Below, piece after piece: positions 16,859-26,030 of a DNA stretch of 64,000 nt. Within the stretch, counting starts at the first letter, position 1; each line of letters opens with the position of its first letter. The position numbers and the translations under genes were made by a program. The notes under the pieces were generated by a model that saw only the letters and a list, made by a program, of their open reading frames with translations, was not told the origin of the DNA and did no database searches. The DNA comes from Chordibacter sp038103695 (GTDB taxonomy: Bacteria; Verrucomicrobiota; Verrucomicrobiia; Opitutales; Seribacteraceae), in NCBI GenBank assembly GCA_038103695.1, contig JAYNZN010000003.1, positions 3,766-67,765 of the forward strand, in the 5' to 3' direction.

Positions 16859-18661
16859 ATGGTGGAAACTCACAGGATTCGCAATTTTTGTATCATCGCC
16901 CATGTCGATCATGGCAAAACTACTTTGTCTGATCGTCTACTTGAACGCACCCAAACGGTAATGCAAAGAGAAATGAAGGAGCAACTCCTCGACTCGATGG
17001 ACCTGGAGAGGGAACGGGGCATAACCATTAAATGTCATCCTGTCTCAATGAAGTATTGTGCCCAAGATGGCCAAGATTACTTGTTTAATCTTATTGATAC
17101 CCCCGGTCATGTCGATTTTGCATACGAGGTATCGAGAAGTCTTGCTGCTTGTGAAGGTGCCTTGCTTCTGATCGATGCTTCGCAGGGGGTAGAGGCACAA
17201 ACCCTCGCCAATGCACAGCTAGCTGATGAACAAGGGCTTACCATCATTCCAGTGATCAATAAAATTGATCTTCCCAGTGCCGACGTGGAACGAGTTTCAA
17301 ATCAAATTGAAGAAATTTTAGCTATCCCAGCTGAAGAAACCATACAGGCCAGTGGTAAATCGGGGATCGGTGTGGATGACATTCTCGAAGCAGTAGTTCA
17401 TCGATTGCCAGCACCAAGATGGACGGATCACGCACACTCCAGAGCTCTCATATTTGATAGCCAATATGATGCCTATCGTGGTGTCATTTGCTACCTCCGT
17501 GTTTTTTCGGGCACATTCTCCCAAAACGCACAGCTCGTTCTTATGAGCGACCAACGAAAGACTCAAGTTAAGGAACTTGGCACTTTTGTTCCTGCACCTT
17601 CTCCCAAACAAATACTTTCAGAGGGTGAAGTTGGCTATGTCGTTACAGGCATGCGGGATGTCTCTGATATCAAAATTGGGGACACGCTCACACTCGCAGA
17701 CACTCCAGCCACCGAAATGCTACCGGGTTACAAAGAAGTAAGGCCCATGGTGTTCAGCGGTTTATATCCTCTTGATACTTCAGACTATGAAAAACTTAAG
17801 AAGAGCGTAGGTAAACTACGCTTAAATGATGCATCCTTTAGCTTTCAGGCAGAAACTTCGGTAGCCCTAGGATTCGGCTTCCGCTGTGGTTTTCTTGGTT
17901 TACTGCACATGGAAATCATTCAGGAAAGACTGCGAAGGGAGTATGAACTTGACCTCATTTCCACATATCCAAGTGTGATCTATAAGGTTACGCTTACCAC
18001 GGGTGATATTATTGAAGTGGACAACCCACTGGAGCTACCTGATCCCTCTGAAATTGATAAAATAGAAGAGCCCACAATTATTGCCCGAATCCATGCCCCC
18101 AACCAGTCAATTGGAGATTTGCTTGCATTGGTAACTGAAAAGCGTGGCACTTGTAGCAATACTGAAACAATTGATGAAACCAGAGTAATGCTAACTTGTC
18201 ATCTACCGCTTAATGAGATTCTGGTTGATTTTAATGATCGCTTAAAAAGCGTTACCCACGGTTACGGTTCCATGGACTATGATATGTCTGATTACTCCGA
18301 GTCTTCACTCGTTCGTATGGAAATTTTGGTTAACAGCGAAGCTGTCGATGCATTTTCCACAATTGTACATCGAGATAAGGCCGAAACTCGGGGCAGGGCA
18401 TTGTGCTCTAAACTCAAGGATATATTACCAAAGCAATTATTTAAGATTGCTTTGCAGGCGGCCATTGGAGGGAAAGTTGTCGCCCGAGAAACGATTAGCG
18501 CCATGCGTAAAGATGTTACTGCCAAGTGCTATGGCGGAGATATCTCTAGGAAACGGAAATTGTTAGATAAGCAAAAAGAGGGTAAGAAAAGAATGAAACA
18601 AATTGGAAGCGTCAATATTCCGCAGGAAGCATTCGTACAGATTCTGAAAAGTTCCAACTAG
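16859..18661 (+). CDS. lepA: Elongation factor 4
   Basis: Ribosome-dependent GTPase that back-translocates or remodels stalled ribosomes. About 600 residues from ATG 16859 (the frame is open to a GTG at 16808, but homology begins at HRIRNFCIIAHVDHGKTTLSD). G motifs: AHVDHGKTTL, ERERGITIK, IDTPGHVDF and NKIDLP. The LepA-specific C-terminus is seen as RKRKLLDKQKEGKKRMKQIG and VNIPQEAF. It is followed by lepB, the classic lepA-lepB pairing. Confidence 0.97.
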   Translation: MVETHRIRNFCIIAHVDHGKTTLSDRLLERTQTVMQREMKEQLLDSMDLERERGITIKCHPVSMKYCAQDGQDYLFNLIDTPGHVDFAYEVSRSLAACEGALLLIDASQGVEAQTLANAQLADEQGLTIIPVINKIDLPSADVERVSNQIEEILAIPAEETIQASGKSGIGVDDILEAVVHRLPAPRWTDHAHSRALIFDSQYDAYRGVICYLRVFSGTFSQNAQLVLMSDQRKTQVKELGTFVPAPSPKQILSEGEVGYVVTGMRDVSDIKIGDTLTLADTPATEMLPGYKEVRPMVFSGLYPLDTSDYEKLKKSVGKLRLNDASFSFQAETSVALGFGFRCGFLGLLHMEIIQERLRREYELDLISTYPSVIYKVTLTTGDIIEVDNPLELPDPSEIDKIEEPTIIARIHAPNQSIGDLLALVTEKRGTCSNTETIDETRVMLTCHLPLNEILVDFNDRLKSVTHGYGSMDYDMSDYSESSLVRMEILVNSEAVDAFSTIVHRDKAETRGRALCSKLKDILPKQLFKIALQAAIGGKVVARETISAMRKDVTAKCYGGDISRKRKLLDKQKEGKKRMKQIGSVNIPQEAFVQILKSSN

Positions 18662-18689
18662 GTTGATTTACTCAAATCATTTTATAAAC

Positions 18690-20084
18690 ATGAACACTGA
18701 TACCCAAAAACGCAAAGCCAGCAGAAGAGAGCGAAAAGGAGCTAAAGAGCTTTTGCGTATTGGAATAAAAGTTTGGTCATATCGTAAAGACCGACTCCCT
18801 CCAATCGAAGAGAGAGCACTCAAGATAGCCAACCTAGGTTTAAAGGAAATTCTAAAAAACAAATATTCAACCGCGGAGGAACTGGAAAAAAAAGCTAGGG
18901 TCTTAGATGAAGCTCTAAATAAATCAGGCGGGCATTACTATCATAGAAAAAACTGGGTCGAAAATGTGGAAATGTTATTAGTTGCAGCTATTGTTATCTT
19001 GGGCATCCGCAGCTTTTTTGTTCAACCTTTTATCATTCCTACAAATTCTATGTATCCCTCTTTTTATGGAATGACCCCTCATCTATATGAAGAACACAAC
19101 CCACCAAGTTTGGTTAAAAGGGGTATAGATAAAATAATGCGTGGAGCCTCTCACCATCGCTTAGAAGCAGAATCATCCGGCACTCTTTATCTCGTTCTAC
19201 AAAATGGATCTAGCCATCGATATATTCAGGCAAACTTTCCCAATGGCCGGTTCTTCATCATTCCAACGATGGTAAGGGAGTATATTTTTGAAATTGGTGG
19301 TAGAGAGCACGCTTTAAAAGTACCTGCCGAATTCGATATGGATGAATTGCTGGCTAAAAAATTTGCCAATATAGAAAACCTTCGTGATTTACCCATGGTC
19401 ATTGGACAAGATGAATCACTTGCCCGCGGAAGATTAAAACTTTCCGAAAAGAAATTTACCAAAGGTGATACACCCTTGGCCTTCGATATTCTCCTTGGAG
19501 ATGCTTTGTTTGTAGACCGAATGAGCTATAATTTCATTTCGCCCAAAGTGGGAGATCCTATCGTTTTTAGAACAGCAAGTATTGATCATTTTAATTCCCA
19601 ATTAGGCACCAATACTTTTTCAAGAATTGGAGAGGATAAATATTACATTAAAAGATTGATTGGTGAACCTGGTGACAAACTGGAAATGAAAGTCCCTGAT
19701 TCAATTTTCACAAATGGAACAGATGTCCGAAAAGGCGTCCCTGGAATTCTGTACAGGAATGACGAACCTATATCAGGGTCAATTGCCTTTAACGAAAACT
19801 TGAAGCAAACTGAACTTTTTGCCAAGTCTCCTGACAGCGCTTTTCTTAAAGGCTTTCCAGGTTACCGGGCAGACGGACTTCTTTCTAATCAAAACGCGAT
19901 CCGGGTACCCAGTAAAAATGATCCTAGTAATCCTACAGGCAAGAACGGTTTCTTTGCCATGGGAGATAACTCCACAGACAGTTTGGACGGTCGTGCCTGG
20001 GGATTTGTCCCCGAGAATGAACTTATTGGACGTGCTTTGATAATTTACTATCCATTCACAAAGAGATGGGGTTTTAGTAATTAG
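18690..20084 (+). CDS. lepB: Signal peptidase I with a large internal insertion
   Basis: Removes signal peptides at the outer face of the inner membrane. 464 residues from ATG 18690 (TTG 18663 is also in frame). A basic, coiled N-terminal cytoplasmic part is followed by one membrane segment (MLLVAAIVILGIRSFFV) and the serine box PFIIPTNSMYPSF (Ser about 120). The lysine box YYIKRLIGEPGDKLE follows (Lys about 321), and then GFFAMGDNSTDSLDGRAWGFV. The Ser-to-Lys distance of about 200 residues, against about 55 in E. coli LepB, means an insertion of roughly 145 residues right after the catalytic Ser. All catalytic motifs are intact. Confidence 0.93.
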   Translation: MNTDTQKRKASRRERKGAKELLRIGIKVWSYRKDRLPPIEERALKIANLGLKEILKNKYSTAEELEKKARVLDEALNKSGGHYYHRKNWVENVEMLLVAAIVILGIRSFFVQPFIIPTNSMYPSFYGMTPHLYEEHNPPSLVKRGIDKIMRGASHHRLEAESSGTLYLVLQNGSSHRYIQANFPNGRFFIIPTMVREYIFEIGGREHALKVPAEFDMDELLAKKFANIENLRDLPMVIGQDESLARGRLKLSEKKFTKGDTPLAFDILLGDALFVDRMSYNFISPKVGDPIVFRTASIDHFNSQLGTNTFSRIGEDKYYIKRLIGEPGDKLEMKVPDSIFTNGTDVRKGVPGILYRNDEPISGSIAFNENLKQTELFAKSPDSAFLKGFPGYRADGLLSNQNAIRVPSKNDPSNPTGKNGFFAMGDNSTDSLDGRAWGFVPENELIGRALIIYYPFTKRWGFSN

Positions 20085-20121
20085 TTCGCACAATATACAT
20101 TATGTCTAATAAATAATTGTT

Positions 20122-21678
20122 ATGTCCCAAAGAGATGGATTGCCCAACTGGTTGAGTAAAAGATCTTCGGGTGTCCTGCTTCATCCCAGTTCATTGCCAA
20201 GTAACTATGGCATAGGTTCCTTTGGGCAATCAGCAAAAGACTGGATAGATTTTTTATCAGATGCAGGATTTTCTTATTGGCAAATGTGTCCTCTTGGACC
20301 TACAGGTTTTGGAGACTCACCCTATCAAGTTTTTTCATCATCTGCCGGAAGTCCGTATTTTATTGATTGGGAACCGCTAATCTCCTCAGGCTATATAATT
20401 CGGGAAGAACTCTTATCGTTAAGCAGTCTTTCTACGGTAAAAGTTGAATACGGAATTCTGTATGAAGCATTTTTCCCAATAATACGTAAGGCGTTCTTTA
20501 GATATCAAAACGACCCATCACCCATGGATGAAAAGTACGGTAGTTTAGATAAATTTCTAGATGAACATTTTGAATGGCTCGATCCTTTCGCCAGATATCA
20601 ATCTCTCAAAAAAAGAAATGGTTTAAAACCTTGGTGGAAATGGTCAGAAAAAGATAGAGACTTTCCTGGTGGCACACTCCACCAGGACTGCTCTACTGAA
20701 TATCACTTTCAGGTTTTCCTTCAATTTCTCTTTCGTTCTCAATGGGATGAACTTCATCACTATGCACAATCCCTCAATCTCTCTTTAATTGGCGATTTGC
20801 CAATCTATGTTGCCCCAGACTCAGCAGACACCTGGGCTAATCGGCCATTCTTCCAAATTGACAGTGTGGGAAATTTCGAGGCCGTTGCTGGTGTTCCACC
20901 TGATTACTTCAATTCATCAGGTCAGTTGTGGGGTAACCCTCTTTATAACTGGAAAAAATTAGCAGATGATGGGTATAAGTGGTGGATTAATCGCATTCGG
21001 GATCAATTGGCTTTGTTTGAAGTGGTTAGAATCGATCATTTTCGTGCGTTCCATGACTTTTGGTCAATTCCTGCAGAATCACTTGATGCAACCAAAGGAA
21101 AATGGCTGAGTGGTCCCGGTTTAAAATTTTGGAATACTCTTGCTGATAATTTCCCGGAACTCCCATTCTTAGCTGAGGACCTCGGTGATATCAGCAAAGA
21201 TGTAAGAAACCTGCGCACAAACATGGGTCTACCGGGCATGGCTGTCCTTCAATTTGCTTTTGATGGGAATCCTCAAAATCTCTACCTACCCCATAACTTG
21301 TCGAAAGATTTGGTTTTGTATACTGGAACTCATGATAATGACACCTCCTGCGGATGGTATAATTCAACAGATGAGGGGACTCGCTCTTTTTTCAGAAATT
21401 ATCTAAATATTGATGGATCTAGTCCTGGATGGGACATGTTAAGGAATGCTTACCGTACCGTTTCCAATTTAGTAGTTATTCCAGCCCAAGACCTATTATC
21501 ACTAGGGAGTGAAGCCCGATTTAATACGCCAGGTGAATTGGGTGAAAACTGGCAATGGAGAATGACCAGCGAACAATTTACCCAGCTTCGCCATAACTCA
21601 AGCCACTACCTACGGGAGCAAGCTTTGCTTGCAGGCAGACTCAATGAGAAGATAGACTTGGAAGTTAATGAACCATAA
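20122..21678 (+). CDS. malQ: 4-alpha-glucanotransferase (amylomaltase, GH77)
   Basis: Transfers maltodextrin segments between glucans in the cytoplasm. 518 residues, normal for GH77. Motifs: RSSGVLLHPSSLPSNYGIG, WQMCPLGPTGFGDSPYQ, LIGDLPIYVAPDSADTWAN, VVRIDHFRAF (nucleophile Asp), FLAEDLGDIS (acid/base Glu) and LYTGTHDNDT. With the debranching-type GH13 at 47333 it suggests glycogen turnover. The end overlaps the exporter gene start by 11 bases. Confidence 0.96.
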   Translation: MSQRDGLPNWLSKRSSGVLLHPSSLPSNYGIGSFGQSAKDWIDFLSDAGFSYWQMCPLGPTGFGDSPYQVFSSSAGSPYFIDWEPLISSGYIIREELLSLSSLSTVKVEYGILYEAFFPIIRKAFFRYQNDPSPMDEKYGSLDKFLDEHFEWLDPFARYQSLKKRNGLKPWWKWSEKDRDFPGGTLHQDCSTEYHFQVFLQFLFRSQWDELHHYAQSLNLSLIGDLPIYVAPDSADTWANRPFFQIDSVGNFEAVAGVPPDYFNSSGQLWGNPLYNWKKLADDGYKWWINRIRDQLALFEVVRIDHFRAFHDFWSIPAESLDATKGKWLSGPGLKFWNTLADNFPELPFLAEDLGDISKDVRNLRTNMGLPGMAVLQFAFDGNPQNLYLPHNLSKDLVLYTGTHDNDTSCGWYNSTDEGTRSFFRNYLNIDGSSPGWDMLRNAYRTVSNLVVIPAQDLLSLGSEARFNTPGELGENWQWRMTSEQFTQLRHNSSHYLREQALLAGRLNEKIDLEVNEP

Positions 21679-23470
21679 TTCGAAAGATTCTGCTTATCCC
21701 AAAATCTCTGACTTACTCCCCTACTTCCTTTACCTGAAGCCATATTGGCTTCCCTTTATTGGGGCTTTATTTTTCGGAGTTATTTACGGGGTATCCAGCG
21801 GTTTCGGTTTACCATTCATGACGGATCAGATCTTTCCCAAGATTTTCCCATCAAATGAAAATTCGAGCCCCCTTTCTTCTTGGGAAATATTCCTTTATAT
21901 TTCGTGGTTCCCGGTAGTTTTTCTGATACGCGGAGTGAGTAGCTTTTTTAATTCTTACCTAATCAACTTCTGTGGCATGAAAGTTTTGGAGAGGATACGG
22001 ATTGAAGTGTTTGCTAAAATACAACGGCTCCCTCTCTCTTTTTTTCAACAACATAAATCTGGTGATTTATTTAGCCGGGTAACCTCTGATACATCTCAAC
22101 TGCAAACTGCAGTTTTGTCTGTCAGTAATGATTTGGTTCGGCAGCCTATTACCTTCATTGGTGCCATCACAGCATTGACAGTGATGGCATTTCAGCGGGA
22201 GGGGATGAGTTTTGTTCTTCTTTGTCTTGTCGCAATACCCATTTGCATTTTTCCAATTCGAAGAGTGGGCTCGCTCCTCATGGCTAGAGCCCTTAGCTTG
22301 CAGGAACGAACTGGCGGTCTTTCATCTGTTCTAAGTGAGAATTTATCTGGCCCACTTGAAATTCGATCTCTCAATCTTCAAAGTCGTGAAATAGGCCGAT
22401 TCCGAAAACATTCAGAGGCCTTTTTTGACGCTCGTATGAAGGTGGTCAAATACTCTCATATTTTAACTCCTCTCATTGAGATCATTACTGCCACGGGTAT
22501 ATCAGTGGCAATTTTTCAAGCAGCACGCACATCTATCCACCTGGATGCAGTTGTGCCCGTAATTGTTGCTCTGTACATGTCTTACGAGCCTGTCAAAAAG
22601 CTTGGTTCAATTCATAACACGATTAAACAGGGACTGGCATCATTGAGAAGATTGCAAGATGTTTTACAGGCAGAAGAAAGGATAACTGATTGTGCCCTAC
22701 CCACTCCTATACAAAAGGTAGATGGAGAGATTGAATTCAGAAATGTTTCCTTCCTTTATTCTGCAAATAAAGATGAGGATAAAACCGAGAATATGGTTCT
22801 CAAGAACCTTAACTTAACCATAAAAGCCGGTGAAGTTGTTGCTCTAGTTGGTCCAAGCGGTGCAGGGAAAACGACTTTTGCCAGCTTATTAAACCGGATC
22901 CACGATCCTTATTCAGGAAGCATCTTGTTGGACGGAAAGGACCTTCGAGAACTTTCTCTTAAGGAACTTCGTGAAGCCGTCGCCACCGTTCCTCAAAAAC
23001 CTTTCCTATTTGACGATACCATTGAAGAAAATATTGAATTAGGTAAATCTAGGCACACTGATAAATCGATTGAAGATGCACTAAAAAAATCGTTTGCGTG
23101 GGAGTTCATTGATTCCTTACCTTCAAAAATTAACCAAAAAATTGGGGAAAAGGGGAGTCGTGTTTCTGGTGGGCAACTACAACGACTTGCCTTGGCCCGT
23201 GCATTTTATCGAAACTCCCCTATCCTTCTTTTGGATGAAGCGACTTCGGCCCTTGATTCCGAGAATGAGGAAAAGATTCATCAAGCCATGAAACTGCTTA
23301 CCAAAGGTAAAACCACGATCATGATTGCTCATCGTTTTAGCTCGATTCGGCTGGCGGGACGTATACTCGTAATGGATAAAGGAGAAATTATTGCGGATGG
23401 TACACATGATGAAATCTATCAAACCTGTTCGCTGTATCGTACCTTATTCGATACTCAATCAGACGGATAA
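21668..23470 (+). CDS. ABC exporter, MsbA/lipid-flippase type
   Basis: 600-residue half-transporter with fused membrane and ATPase domains. Residues 1 to about 330 hold six hydrophobic segments; about 350-600 is the ATPase: Walker A LVGPSGAGKTT, Q-loop VPQKPFLFDDT, signature RVSGGQLQRLALARA, Walker B ILLLDEATSALD and switch His IAHRFSS. Resembles MsbA and related lipid or peptide exporters; substrate not determinable. Overlaps malQ by 11 bases, so possibly cotranscribed without a functional link. Confidence 0.9.
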   Translation: MNHNSKDSAYPKISDLLPYFLYLKPYWLPFIGALFFGVIYGVSSGFGLPFMTDQIFPKIFPSNENSSPLSSWEIFLYISWFPVVFLIRGVSSFFNSYLINFCGMKVLERIRIEVFAKIQRLPLSFFQQHKSGDLFSRVTSDTSQLQTAVLSVSNDLVRQPITFIGAITALTVMAFQREGMSFVLLCLVAIPICIFPIRRVGSLLMARALSLQERTGGLSSVLSENLSGPLEIRSLNLQSREIGRFRKHSEAFFDARMKVVKYSHILTPLIEIITATGISVAIFQAARTSIHLDAVVPVIVALYMSYEPVKKLGSIHNTIKQGLASLRRLQDVLQAEERITDCALPTPIQKVDGEIEFRNVSFLYSANKDEDKTENMVLKNLNLTIKAGEVVALVGPSGAGKTTFASLLNRIHDPYSGSILLDGKDLRELSLKELREAVATVPQKPFLFDDTIEENIELGKSRHTDKSIEDALKKSFAWEFIDSLPSKINQKIGEKGSRVSGGQLQRLALARAFYRNSPILLLDEATSALDSENEEKIHQAMKLLTKGKTTIMIAHRFSSIRLAGRILVMDKGEIIADGTHDEIYQTCSLYRTLFDTQSDG

Positions 23471-23497
23471 ACTTCTTCAGCCCTAAGGGTAGGCTTT

Positions 23498-24028
23498 CTA
23501 CTTTTTTCTTAAAACTAGATTTACTATCTGCAAGCCGTCACTTGGCGGGCCTTCAGGAAAAAGATCAGTCGGTTTTAGACGCATTGGAATAATTGCCCGA
23601 AAAAATGCCAAGGCATTACAGCAAAACCAACTAATCAAAGGTACCTCAAGCCAGACGCTCAGCACTTGAGTAAAAAGAATAAGTCCAGTTAAGCTGGTGA
23701 CCATAAATGTTGCAACTGGCCCACCAAGAAGAATAAGCAGGCGAGAAAGCCACGAAATTTCATCATGAGAAAAACGAGTATGACCTTGCCATCCATTTCC
23801 AAAAGATAGCTCTACTAAAAGTCTACTCCCAATCTGAAACTTCCTTCCCCTTCCCTTCCCAACTCGAACCACTACTTCACCAGAAGTAAACCCGATTGCA
23901 AAAAATGCGTGCCCCATCTCGTGCAAAAAAGTCGATAATGGACGAAACAACCACATACCTCCCCATGCAAGTATAATGAAAGGAAGGCCATACATGCTTA
24001 AATAATTAATGCTAGCTGTGGAAATCAC
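23498..24028 (-). CDS. Membrane metalloprotease-like protein (M50-type HExxH)
   Basis: 176 residues with three or four hydrophobic segments. It carries HEMGHAFFAIGFTSGE in a membrane context (HExxH zinc motif) and LLILLGGPVATFMVTSLTGLILF, reminiscent of the conserved NxxPxP/GGP region of site-2 or M50B proteases. No PDZ domain. Short for an S2P, so it may be a degenerate or housekeeping M50-like protein (spore/YdjM/DUF-type). Convergent with the ABC exporter, 27 bases away. Catalysis inferred from the motif only. Confidence 0.6.
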   Translation of the reverse strand: MISTASINYLSMYGLPFIILAWGGMWLFRPLSTFLHEMGHAFFAIGFTSGEVVVRVGKGRGRKFQIGSRLLVELSFGNGWQGHTRFSHDEISWLSRLLILLGGPVATFMVTSLTGLILFTQVLSVWLEVPLISWFCCNALAFFRAIIPMRLKPTDLFPEGPPSDGLQIVNLVLRKK

Positions 24029-24098
24029 TTATTTGAAAGAAAAAAGGTTGATGATGTTAGCTCTTGGTGCAAGGTTTTGGATTATTGATCGATAATTC

Positions 24099-24554
24099 AT
24101 GTTTCGTTTATTTAAGCAAGTTTTCTCAAGTAAGAAACTTGAGGTTCGGGTACCACATGCCCGCGGGCTTCCTTTGACAGATATGAACCAGTATGGGGAA
24201 GCTGCAGAATCCAGGCAATGGATCGGAGTCGATTTAGACGGTACCCTAGCTGAAGCCGATGCTTGGAGAGGGTTTGAACATATTGGTAAACCAGTTCCTC
24301 AAATGGTCAAAAGAGTGAATATTTGGCTGGAACTTGGATATCGTGTAAAAATTGTCACCGCAAGAGCACAAAACCCTGAATTAGCTGTGCCACCTATCTT
24401 GAAGTGGTTGGAAAAGCATGGATTGCCAAAATTAGAGGTCACCAATGCTAAAGACATGGACATGATTGAACTTTGGGACGATCGTTGTGTTCAGGTTGTG
24501 CCTAATACAGGGAACCCTGTAGGACCTAACCCTGATCCATATCGCCAAAGATAG
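24099..24554 (+). CDS. HAD-like hydrolase domain protein
   Basis: 151 residues. IGVDLDGTLAEADAW matches HAD motif I (two Asp), and LGYRVKIVTARA provides the motif II Thr (hhhT). A later WDDRCVQVVPNTG provides the acidic motif III/IV region. The N-terminal 45 residues are not HAD. It resembles the short phosphatase-like proteins of phage and bacterial origin annotated only as HAD family. Substrate unknown. Lies 26 bases before djlA on the same strand. Confidence 0.65.
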   Translation: MFRLFKQVFSSKKLEVRVPHARGLPLTDMNQYGEAAESRQWIGVDLDGTLAEADAWRGFEHIGKPVPQMVKRVNIWLELGYRVKIVTARAQNPELAVPPILKWLEKHGLPKLEVTNAKDMDMIELWDDRCVQVVPNTGNPVGPNPDPYRQR

Positions 24555-24580
24555 TCTTCTTTTTTCAACCTACTAGACAT

Positions 24581-25348
24581 GTGAATTGGTGGGGAAAAAT
24601 AGTCGGATCTGGAATTGGATTATTGGGTGGGCCGTTTGGTAGTTTAATTGGTGCATCCATTGGGCATTGGTTTGACAAGCAAACCAATGCCGGTTGCCAG
24701 AATGAACAAAAAGCCTTGCTTTACTACTATGCTAATTTTTTCAGTTGCGCTGCCAAGATAGCTAAAGCTGACGGATCAATTTCATCGGCTGAAATTGATA
24801 CTGTCCAATCACTGATCAACCGTATGAATCTGTCCGAAAGATTACAGGAATTTGCTAAATCTGTGTTCCGAAAAGCTAAACAATCTGATCAATCTATTCG
24901 TGCCTGCTTCCAAGATAGTTATGTACTTCTCAAGGGGGATCCTACAATGAGTTATTCCTTTTTAGGAGGAATGTATGAAATCTCCTGTGCTGGAAATACA
25001 AAACCAAGTGAAATGCAAATACGCTGTCTACTGCTTGGAGAAGAACTCCTGAAGCTACCCAAAGGGACAATCCGTACATGGCTCAAAGGGGAATACATAC
25101 CCAAATCCACTCTATTTAATAGAAGTAAGCAGGGTGATCTAAATTGGGCATACCGCTTGATTGGAGTTGAGGAAGGATGCGACTTGAGAAAATTGCAAAA
25201 AGAATATCGTAAAAAAATTTCCATACTGCACCCGGACAAGCTGTGCGGAAAAAACCTACCCGAAGAACTCCTTACTTTTACTCACGAACAGGCCTCACTT
25301 TTAAACGAAGCTTATCGACTGATCGGAAAACAAATTAAGTTCAAGTAG
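24581..25348 (+). CDS. djlA: DjlA-type co-chaperone (TerB-like plus J domain)
   Basis: 255 residues starting at GTG 24581. A Gly-rich membrane segment (IVGSGIGLLGGPFGSLIGASIGH) is followed by FDKQ, typical of DjlA. A TerB-like helical domain spans about residues 45-165 (IAKADGSISSAEI). A C-terminal J domain spans about 185-250 with the obligatory HPD intact (ILHPDKLCG). It would recruit DnaK to the inner membrane. Overlaps the convergent ABC ATPase gene by 8 bases. Confidence 0.9.
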   Translation: MNWWGKIVGSGIGLLGGPFGSLIGASIGHWFDKQTNAGCQNEQKALLYYYANFFSCAAKIAKADGSISSAEIDTVQSLINRMNLSERLQEFAKSVFRKAKQSDQSIRACFQDSYVLLKGDPTMSYSFLGGMYEISCAGNTKPSEMQIRCLLLGEELLKLPKGTIRTWLKGEYIPKSTLFNRSKQGDLNWAYRLIGVEEGCDLRKLQKEYRKKISILHPDKLCGKNLPEELLTFTHEQASLLNEAYRLIGKQIKFK

Positions 25349-26018
25349 TAATTCGACCATCTACAAGCTTGATGATCTGATCAGATTTTTCTGCCAAGTC
25401 TTGATTATGTGTAACCATTACAACTGAAATCCTAGCTTCCTCTGCAAACTTCTGTAGAATTTCGAATACAACTCCTGAATTATAAGTGTCCAAGTTTCCA
25501 GTTGGTTCGTCTGCCAGCAACACTTTGGGAGAATTTGATAAGGCACGGGCGATCGCAACTCTTTGTTGCTCACCTCCAGAAAGCTTATGGGCGGGTCTAT
25601 TTCGTTTATCAACAAGTCCCAACTTATCCAAAAGCTCTGTCGCATATTTATTCGCTTCTCGAACACTTTTGCCTCCTTTTAGAATGGGGAGCCGTACATT
25701 TTCTAAAACGGTCAGCTCTTTTATCAAAAAGTGAAATTGAAAAATAAAACCAATTTGATGATTTCGGATCTCTGTTCTTTGATCTTCACTAAGATCGGAA
25801 AGCGAGTTTCCACCCAGAAAAACATGACCACTTTCAGGCTTATCCAAAAGTCCTAAAAGATAAAGTAAAGTACTTTTACCGCACCCTGATGGACCAACAA
25901 TAGAAGTAAGTTGGCCGGCACCCACCTCAAGAGAAACATCATGCAGGACCTTATTCTGTACCCCAGAATCCAAAAAGCTATAATTTAAATTTATTGCAGA
26001 TAATTGAGGTACAGACAT
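25341..26018 (-). CDS. ABC transporter ATPase, LolD/MacB type
   Basis: 225-residue ATPase: Walker A VGPSGCGKSTLL, Q-loop IFQFHFL, signature HKLSGGEQQRVAIARAL, Walker B VLLADEPTGNLDT and His switch VMVTHNQ. It is the energising subunit for the permease encoded directly upstream (12 bases). It closes a four-gene efflux operon of TolC, adaptor, permease and ATPase. Lipoprotein release (LolCDE) is the alternative, but the adaptor and TolC genes favour efflux. Confidence 0.9.
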   Translation of the reverse strand: MSVPQLSAINLNYSFLDSGVQNKVLHDVSLEVGAGQLTSIVGPSGCGKSTLLYLLGLLDKPESGHVFLGGNSLSDLSEDQRTEIRNHQIGFIFQFHFLIKELTVLENVRLPILKGGKSVREANKYATELLDKLGLVDKRNRPAHKLSGGEQQRVAIARALSNSPKVLLADEPTGNLDTYNSGVVFEILQKFAEEARISVVMVTHNQDLAEKSDQIIKLVDGRITT

Positions 26019-26030
26019 CGCTTAAACTAA

